In this document: positions 59,604-64,000 of the stretch, piece after piece
Layout: each line of letters opens with the position of its first letter
Numbering within the stretch: the stretch's first letter is position 1
Assembly: GCF_009755605.1 (NCBI RefSeq)
Contig: NZ_WPNZ01000007.1
Location: forward strand, 330,168 to 394,167
Reading direction: 5' to 3'
DNA from: Streptomyces typhae
Lineage (GTDB): Bacteria; Actinomycetota; Actinomycetes; Streptomycetales; Streptomycetaceae
Length of the DNA: 64,000 nucleotides
Translations under genes and position numbers: made by a program
Notes under the pieces: generated by a model
What the model saw: the letters and a program-made list of their open reading frames with translations, nothing else
The model's database searches: none
Told to the model about the DNA's origin: nothing

Positions 59604-59693
59604 TTACTTCCCGAGCGCCGCCGCCAGCGCCACGACGACGAACATCAGCACGAGCACACCGGCCATGATCCGGTTCCTGGTCCTTGGGTCCAC
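59604..59693 (-). CDS. 29-residue membrane peptide
   Basis: GTG 59693 opens a 29-codon frame: a charged start VDPRTRNRI followed by one hydrophobic helix, MAGVLVLMFVVVALAAALG, and K-stop. Third positions are G/C as in normal genes. It begins 10 bp after the ThpR stop on the same strand, so it would be co-translated with it. No strong ribosome binding site is present. The role is unknown. Confidence 0.55.
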   Translation of the reverse strand: MDPRTRNRIMAGVLVLMFVVVALAAALGK

Positions 59694-59703
59694 ACCATCG
59701 AGG

Positions 59704-60300
59704 TTAACCGGCCTCGTCTCCGTCCCCACCGGCGCCTCCCAGCGCCCACCGGCCGACGACCTCGTACCGGGGCTGCTCCCCCGGCACCCCGCTCCTCGGC
59801 AGGTTGCTGCGGACGAGCGCGAGATCGGCCACCGTCCACGGTGTGCCCTCGAACGCGGCGAGCGCCTCCATGTAGGGGATGAGGTCCGTCTCGCCCCGCG
59901 ACCGCGCGAGCGTCAGGTGCGGGCGGTAGGCGCGGTGCTCCTCCATCGTGACGCCCGCCTTCCGCGCGGCCGCCCCGGCCCGGCCCGCCAGGATCCTCAG
60001 CTCCGGCACCGCGCCGCCCGCCCCCACCCACAGCGCCCGGCCCCCGAAGTGCCCACCGCCGCGCAGCGAGAGCCGGAACGGCGCCGTACGCCGTGCCGAC
60101 CTCCGCAGTCGTCCGGCCAGGTCCGGCACCGACTCGTCGGGCACCTCGGCCATGAACGCCAGGGTGAAGTGCCAGTTCGCGCGGTCCGTCCAGCGCACCG
60201 CGTCCGGGTCCACGCCCCGCACGGTGTGCAACGCGCCCGCGAACCGGGCCAGTTCGTCCGCGATCGGCTCCGGGGGCAGTACCGCCGCAAAGAGTCTCAT
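59704..60300 (-). CDS. thpR: RNA 2',3'-cyclic phosphodiesterase
   Basis: A 198-residue 2H phosphoesterase (LigT/ThpR). The two HxTx motifs are HFTLAFM (about residue 43) and HLTLAR (about 128). It starts MRLFAAVLPPEPIADEL, typical of the family. It opens 2',3'-cyclic phosphates on RNA ends. It is divergent from a GNAT gene by 31 bp and followed by the small membrane peptide. Confidence 0.92.
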   Translation of the reverse strand: MRLFAAVLPPEPIADELARFAGALHTVRGVDPDAVRWTDRANWHFTLAFMAEVPDESVPDLAGRLRRSARRTAPFRLSLRGGGHFGGRALWVGAGGAVPELRILAGRAGAAARKAGVTMEEHRAYRPHLTLARSRGETDLIPYMEALAAFEGTPWTVADLALVRSNLPRSGVPGEQPRYEVVGRWALGGAGGDGDEAG

Positions 60301-60331
60301 GTGTCCAGCGTGCCTCGATTAGCCTGCCTCC

Positions 60332-60880
60332 ATGGACGACTTTGATCACATGGACGGCTTGGATCACACTGGCATACGTATCCGCGCGGCGGGCCCGGCC
60401 GACATCCCCGCCTACCTCGGCATCCTCGACAGTGCCGTCGCCTGGCTGGTCTCGCAGGGGCGTACGGAGCAGTGGGGTACGGAGCCGCTGTCGCGGAGTC
60501 CGCGGACCGTCGAGCTGATCGAGAAGTATGTGACGACCGGGTGGCCGTGGATCGCCGAGGTCGGTGGGGAGCCCGCCGGGATGCTCCTCCTCAGCGACGG
60601 ACCCGCCTCCTATGTCCCCGCCGTCGACGAGCCCGAGCGCTACGTCCACTTCCTCGCCACGGATTCGCGGTTCGCGGGGCTGGGTGTGGGGCGCGCGCTC
60701 CTCGGCCACGCCGTCGCCGAGGCCCGTGCCGCGGGGGTCTCTCTGCTGCGCGTCGACTGCTTCGCGGGGTACGAGGGGAAGCTCGTCGCGTACTACGAGA
60801 GCAACGGGTTTCGGCGGGCCCAGTCCTTCACGGCGAAGGACGGGACGTGGCCCGGTCAGGTCCTGGAGCAGCGGGTCTGA
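60332..60880 (+). CDS. GNAT-family N-acetyltransferase
   Basis: A 182-residue acetyltransferase. The acetyl-CoA pyrophosphate loop is RFAGLGVGRALLGHA (Q/RxxGxG/A, about residue 112), the preceding beta strand is YVHFLATD, and the C-terminal YYESNGFRRAQSF is typical of the fold. The substrate is not predictable. ATG 60332 begins MDDFDHMDG; a later ATG at codon 7 is possible. Confidence 0.9.
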   Translation: MDDFDHMDGLDHTGIRIRAAGPADIPAYLGILDSAVAWLVSQGRTEQWGTEPLSRSPRTVELIEKYVTTGWPWIAEVGGEPAGMLLLSDGPASYVPAVDEPERYVHFLATDSRFAGLGVGRALLGHAVAEARAAGVSLLRVDCFAGYEGKLVAYYESNGFRRAQSFTAKDGTWPGQVLEQRV

Positions 60881-60896
60881 CCCGGGGGCTCCGTTC

Positions 60897-60942
60897 CTGG
60901 GGCTCCGCCCCAGACCCCGCTCCTCAAACGCCGGAGGGGCTG
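60897..60942. repeat. Streptomyces dispersed intergenic repeat, type 1
   Basis: CTGGGGCTCCGCCCCAG (7-bp stem, 60897-60913) continues with ACCCCGCTCCTCAAACGCCGGAGGGG-type sequence to 60942. I recognise this from memory as a short sequence scattered between genes in many Streptomyces genomes. It can also serve as terminator for the GNAT gene. Confidence 0.75.
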
Positions 60943-60970
60943 TAAATATCGCCGCAGACCCGGCCGGGCC

Positions 60971-61010
60971 CCGTCAGGGGCGCGGGGAACTGCGCGACCA
61001 GCCCCCACGC
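60971..61010. repeat. Streptomyces dispersed intergenic repeat, type 2
   Basis: CAGGGGCGCGGGGAACTGCG followed by CGACCAGCCCCCACG, again a sequence I recognise from memory as widespread between streptomycete genes. It pairs with itself (GGGGC...GCCCC) and lies at the end of the MFS transcript from the other side. Confidence 0.75.
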
Positions 61011-61044
61011 ACCCGCACCCGAACCGCCCGGCCGCAGGCCCGCC

Positions 61045-62418
61045 TCACGCCACCGGAGCCAGGTCCCGCTCGGGGACGGGCTCCGGAACCCGCCGGCGCG
61101 GTACGAAGCGCACATGGCGGCGCCCCCGGCGGAGATCCACCCGCAGGCGGAGGTTCGCGGCGCGGGCCAGCATCAGGCCGACGCCCAGGGAGGCGAGGGC
61201 GACGATCAGCCCGCCGAGGGCGAAGCTGACGCGGACGCCGTAGGCGTCGGTGAGCCAGCCGAAGAGCGGCCCGCCGAAGGGCGTACCGCCCACGAACACC
61301 ATCATGAAGAGGCTCATGACGCGCCCCCGCATCTCGGGGTCGGTGGCCATCTGCACCGAGGAGTTCGCGGTGACGTTGACGGTGAGACCGATCGCGCCGA
61401 CCGGCAGCAGCAGGGCGGCGAACAGGTAGGGGTTCGGCACCGCGGCGACCGCGACGAGGAGCACGCCGAACAGCCCCGCCGCGCCCGCGAGCATCCGCAG
61501 CCGCGAGGACGGCCGCCGCGCGGCGAGCAGCGCGCCGATCAGCGACCCTGCCGCCATCAGCGTGGTGAACGCCGCGTACAGACCGGACCCGCCGTGGAAG
61601 ACGTCGTCGGCGTACGCGCTCAGCCAGATCGGGAAGTTGAAGCCGAACGTGCCGATGAAGCCGATGAGCACGATCGGCCAGATCAGCTCCGGGTGCCGGG
61701 AGACATAGGAGAGGCCGTCGCGCAGCTGCCCCTTGCCGCGGCGCGGCGCGAGCGGCGTGGGCGTCAGCTCACGGGTGCGCATCAGCGCGAGGCCCACCAG
61801 GGGCGCGACGAACGACAGGCCGTTGGCGAGGAACGCGTAGCCGGGTCCGACGGCGGCCGTGAGGACACCGGCGACGGCGGGTCCGACCAGCCGCGCCGAC
61901 TGGAAGTTCGCGGAGTTCAGGGAGACGGCGTTGCGGACCTGGTCAGGGCCGACCAGCTCGGACACGAAGGACTGCCGGGTCGGGTTGTCGACGACGGTCA
62001 CGAGGCCCGTGAAGAACGCCGTGACGTAGACGTGCCAGACCTCCACATGGCCGGAGAGCGTCATCGCGGCCAGGAACAGACCGCCGAGGCCCATGGCGCC
62101 CTGGGTGACGAAGAGCAGGTTCCGCTTGGCGAAGCGGTCGGCGATGACGCCGCCGTACAGGCCGAAGAGCAGCATCGGCAGGAACTGCATGGCGGTGGTG
62201 ACACCGACGGCGGCGGAGGAGCCGGTCAGGCTGAGCACCAGCCAGTCCTGGGTGATGCGGGCCATCCAGGTACCGGTGTTGGAGACGACGGCTCCGGCGG
62301 CGAAGAGCCGGTAGTTCCGGATCTTCAGGGAGCTGAACATCGAGGTCTTGGGGGGACGGACGGTCTTGTCGAGGGCGGTTGGTGCGGGGGCGGAGTCTGC
62401 TCCGGATCCCGTACTCAA
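61045..62418 (-). CDS. MFS-family efflux transporter
   Basis: A 457-residue major-facilitator protein with twelve helices, of the enterobactin-exporter/multidrug type: RNYRLFAAGAVVSNTGTWMA, TAMQFLPMLLFGLYGGVIADR (motif A variant GGVIADRF), LIGFIGTFGFNF and FMMVFVGGTPFGGPLFGWL. The start is a TTG at 62418, because AGGAGG lies nine bases upstream while upstream in-frame ATGs have no such signal and open low-complexity sequence. It lies downstream of a MarR gene on the same strand and is likely its target. Confidence 0.88.
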   Translation of the reverse strand: MSTGSGADSAPAPTALDKTVRPPKTSMFSSLKIRNYRLFAAGAVVSNTGTWMARITQDWLVLSLTGSSAAVGVTTAMQFLPMLLFGLYGGVIADRFAKRNLLFVTQGAMGLGGLFLAAMTLSGHVEVWHVYVTAFFTGLVTVVDNPTRQSFVSELVGPDQVRNAVSLNSANFQSARLVGPAVAGVLTAAVGPGYAFLANGLSFVAPLVGLALMRTRELTPTPLAPRRGKGQLRDGLSYVSRHPELIWPIVLIGFIGTFGFNFPIWLSAYADDVFHGGSGLYAAFTTLMAAGSLIGALLAARRPSSRLRMLAGAAGLFGVLLVAVAAVPNPYLFAALLLPVGAIGLTVNVTANSSVQMATDPEMRGRVMSLFMMVFVGGTPFGGPLFGWLTDAYGVRVSFALGGLIVALASLGVGLMLARAANLRLRVDLRRGRRHVRFVPRRRVPEPVPERDLAPVA

Positions 62419-62501
62419 AGGGGTTCGCCTCCTTGGCACGGCAGGTGTGCGGGTTGTGCGTGTGTGCGGAGTGATGGAGGTGGGAGAGGGCGGGGCCCTT
62501 G

Positions 62502-62525
62502 AGGGCCCGAGGGCCCGAGGGCCCG
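62502..62525. repeat. 8-bp palindromic tandem repeat (3 copies)
   Basis: AGGGCCCG three times in the MarR-MFS gap. GGGCCC is self-complementary, so the stretch can form alternative hairpins in the leader of the MFS gene. Confidence 0.75.
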
Positions 62526-62537
62526 CCCCGGGGTACG

Positions 62538-62975
62538 TCAGAGGTGAGCCAGCTTCTCCAGGACCGGCGCGGCGGCGCGCAGGCGCTCCCACTCGTCCTC
62601 GTCCAGGTCCGCCGCCAGGCCCGCCAGCCAGGCGTTCCGCTTGCGGCGGCTCTGTTCGAGCATCGCTTCGGCCCGCTCCGTCTGGGTCACCACCTTCTGG
62701 CGGCGGTCCTCCGGGTGCGGATCGAGCCTGACCAGGCCCTTCGCTTCCAGGAGCGCGACGATGCGGGTCATCGACGGCGGCTGCACATGCTCCTTGCGGG
62801 CGAGTTCGCCCGGGGTGGCACTGCCGCAGCGGGCGAGGGTGCCGAGCACCGACATCTCGGTGGGGCTCAGCGACTCGTCGACCCGCTGGTGCTTGAGTCG
62901 ACGGGAGAGGCGCATCACGGCGGAGCGCAGCGAGTTCACGGCGGCAGCATCGTCGCCATGGGAGAGGTCCGGCAT
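62538..62975 (-). CDS. MarR-family regulator of MFS efflux
   Basis: A 145-residue regulator: SPTEMSVLGTLARCGSATPGEL, ARKEHVQPPSMTRIVALLEAKGL (recognition helix) and RLDPHPEDRRQKVVTQTERA (wing with DxR). It is at the same locus as the MFS gene, 119 bp upstream of its TTG start, so it probably controls that gene and itself. One Cys (ARCGSA) could be redox-active, but this is not shown. Confidence 0.9.
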   Translation of the reverse strand: MPDLSHGDDAAAVNSLRSAVMRLSRRLKHQRVDESLSPTEMSVLGTLARCGSATPGELARKEHVQPPSMTRIVALLEAKGLVRLDPHPEDRRQKVVTQTERAEAMLEQSRRKRNAWLAGLAADLDEDEWERLRAAAPVLEKLAHL

Positions 62976-62978
62976 GTT

Positions 62979-63008
62979 CTTTAGCTTAACTCATTACTCT
63001 CGCTAAAG
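62979..63008. promoter_or_regulatory. MarR operator candidate
   Basis: CTTTAGC (62979-62985) and GCTAAAG (63002-63008) form a dyad immediately upstream of the MarR start, with a smaller TTAGCTTAA dyad inside. It is A/T-rich and well placed for autoregulation. Confidence 0.55.
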
Positions 63009-63070
63009 ACCACCCGGTATCCCGGTACGGACGCCAAGTCGGCCGTGATCCGGCACACAGGCCCCGGCGA

Positions 63071-63125
63071 CCCCACTCGCACCCCACTCGCACCCCACTC
63101 GCACCCCACTCGCACACCACTCGCA
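63071..63125. repeat. 11-bp tandem repeat (4 perfect copies plus a variant)
   Basis: CCCCACTCGCA at 63071, 63082, 63093 and 63104, then CACCACTCGCA at 63115. It lies between the MarR promoter and the end of the NCS2 gene; no coding role is seen. Confidence 0.9.
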
Positions 63126-63145
63126 CGAGTGAGCCCGCACCGAAA

Positions 63146-63178
63146 AGCCGGGCACCCCCCGTACGGGGAGGCCCGGCT
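63146..63178 (-). terminator. Intrinsic terminator of the NCS2 permease gene
   Basis: AGCCGGGC/GCCCGGCT arms with an inner CCCC-GTAC-GGGG hairpin. On the minus strand the stem is followed by TTTTC, an unusual U-run for this genome, giving a classical rho-independent terminator 18 bp after the stop. Confidence 0.85.
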
Positions 63179-63196
63179 GCGATGTTCGGCCCGCCC

Positions 63197-64000
63197 CTAC
63201 GTGAGGCCGAGCCCCGGCATCAGGTAGTAGAAGGCGAAGACCGCCGACACCGCGTACATCGCCACCGGCACCTCGCGGCCCCGTCCGGCCGCGAGCCGCA
63301 GCACGGTGAAGGTGATGAAGCCCATGCCGATGCCGTTGGTGATCGAGTACGTGAACGGCATCATCAGCATCGTGACGAACGCCGGGATGGCGATGGTGTA
63401 GTCGCTCCAGTCGATGTGCCCGATGGAGCCGGACAGGATCAGGAAGCCGACCGCGAGCAGCGCGGGCGTGGCCGCCTGCGAGGGCACCATGGTGGCGAGC
63501 GGCGTGAGGAAGAGCGCCACGGCGAAGAGGCCGCCGGTGACGACGTTCGCGAAGCCGGTACGGGCGCCCTCGCCGACGCCCGCCGTGGACTCCACGAAGC
63601 AGGTGGTGGCGGAGGAGGACGAGGCGCCGCCGGCGGCGACCGCGATGCCGTCGACGAACAGGACCTTGTTCATGCCGGGCATGTTGCCCTTGTCGTCGGT
63701 CAGGTGGGCCTCGTCGCCGACGCCCATGATCGTGCCCATCGCGTCGAAGAAGCACGAGAGCAGCACGGTGAAGACGAAGAGGACGCCGGTGAGGATGCCG
63801 ACCTTCTCGAAGCCGCCGAACAGGCTGATCTCGCCGATCAGGCCGAAGTCGGGCGTCGAGACGGGGTTGCCGGGCCACTCGGGCGTGGTCAGGCCCCACG
63901 AGGGCACGTCCGCGACCGCGTGGATGACCATGGCGACGACGGTCATCACGACGATCGAGAGCAGGATCGCGCCCGGCACCTTGCGCACCAGGAGCGCGAG
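63197..64000 (-). CDS. NCS2-family purine permease (AzgA-like), N-terminus outside the window
   Basis: The last 267 codons of a nucleobase:cation symporter. It is open to the end of the window. Segments seen: SIVVMTVVAMVIHAVADVPS, VLFVFTVLLSCFFDAMGTIMG (typical FxD motif of AzgA/PbuG hypoxanthine-guanine permeases), GAGASSSSATTCFVES-like substrate loop SSSSATTCFVESTAGVG and GLFAVALFLTPLATMVP. It imports hypoxanthine/guanine or adenine by proton symport, by family. It ends at an intrinsic terminator. Confidence 0.9.
   Translation of the reverse strand, partial: LALLVRKVPGAILLSIVVMTVVAMVIHAVADVPSWGLTTPEWPGNPVSTPDFGLIGEISLFGGFEKVGILTGVLFVFTVLLSCFFDAMGTIMGVGDEAHLTDDKGNMPGMNKVLFVDGIAVAAGGASSSSATTCFVESTAGVGEGARTGFANVVTGGLFAVALFLTPLATMVPSQAATPALLAVGFLILSGSIGHIDWSDYTIAIPAFVTMLMMPFTYSITNGIGMGFITFTVLRLAAGRGREVPVAMYAVSAVFAFYYLMPGLGLT

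Noticed and set aside
1..64000. tRNA, rRNA or riboswitch genes
   Set aside because: No sequence with a T-arm GTTCRAN pattern in a cloverleaf context or a known riboswitch core was found by eye; a covariance-model search would be needed to exclude them fully.

Overview
The window is about 72 percent G+C or higher by eye. Most genes have G or C at nearly every third codon position, GTG starts are frequent, and genes often overlap by the GTGA/ATGA type. Gene content (a DtxR-type DesR-like repressor, Xre/DUF397 pair, ATP-binding anti-sigma protein, mycothiol-linked DinB-fold proteins, actinobacterial SerC) and gene order point to a Streptomyces chromosome. From memory the order resembles the S. 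coelicolor SCO43xx-SCO44xx core region, in reverse. No tRNA, rRNA, CRISPR array, transposase or phage genes were seen.

Layout. 1-5.8 kb: end of a cyclase-family gene, an anti-sigma type ATPase, and two adjacent acyl-CoA dehydrogenases divergent from an acyl-CoA ligase, with two copies of a 15-bp palindromic operator between them. 5.8-9.3 kb: regulators (EF-hand protein, STAS antagonist, ECF sigma factor translationally coupled to a zinc-finger/DinB-fold protein). 9.4-20 kb: PurU, an SCO4402-type protein, a solute-binding lipoprotein, a Q/P-rich membrane protein, a TPR regulator, a primase-polymerase-like protein and a two-gene ABC exporter. A very long G/C-tract hairpin lies at 14.6 kb. 20-27 kb: PAS protein, SIS protein, DesR-like repressor, alpha/beta hydrolase, PdxH and citrate synthase.

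26.9-35.9 kb, all on the minus strand: a catabolic cluster resembling liu (leucine) and atu (acyclic terpene) pathways. It has a DinB-fold protein, an AtuA-like protein, biotin-dependent carboxylase beta and alpha subunits, acyl-CoA dehydrogenase, enoyl-CoA hydratase and a TetR repressor, with two different palindromic operators. The expected chemistry is acyl-CoA oxidation, carboxylation and hydration; the substrate is not known. 36-46 kb: EamA exporter, FAD/Fe-S dehydrogenase, SerC, a DrrAB-type exporter divergent from its TetR regulator with two operators 21 bp apart, a secreted beta-propeller protein and an SGNH hydrolase.

46-64 kb is more accessory: an SDR enzyme divergent from MerR, a STAND-like P-loop/TPR protein directly after MerR, an Xre/DUF397 pair, a DUF418 membrane protein, two secreted FG-GAP proteins separated by a 17-bp minisatellite, a DUF1801 protein, an AhpD-like protein divergent from MarR, a Uma2 nuclease-fold protein, aldo/keto reductase, ThpR with a 29-residue membrane peptide, GNAT, a MarR-MFS efflux pair and the 3' part of an NCS2 purine permease. 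The most notable unexplained items are the MerR/STAND-like pair, the mycothiol-type sigma/anti-sigma pair, the liu/atu-like cluster, the G/C-tract hairpin and the minisatellite.
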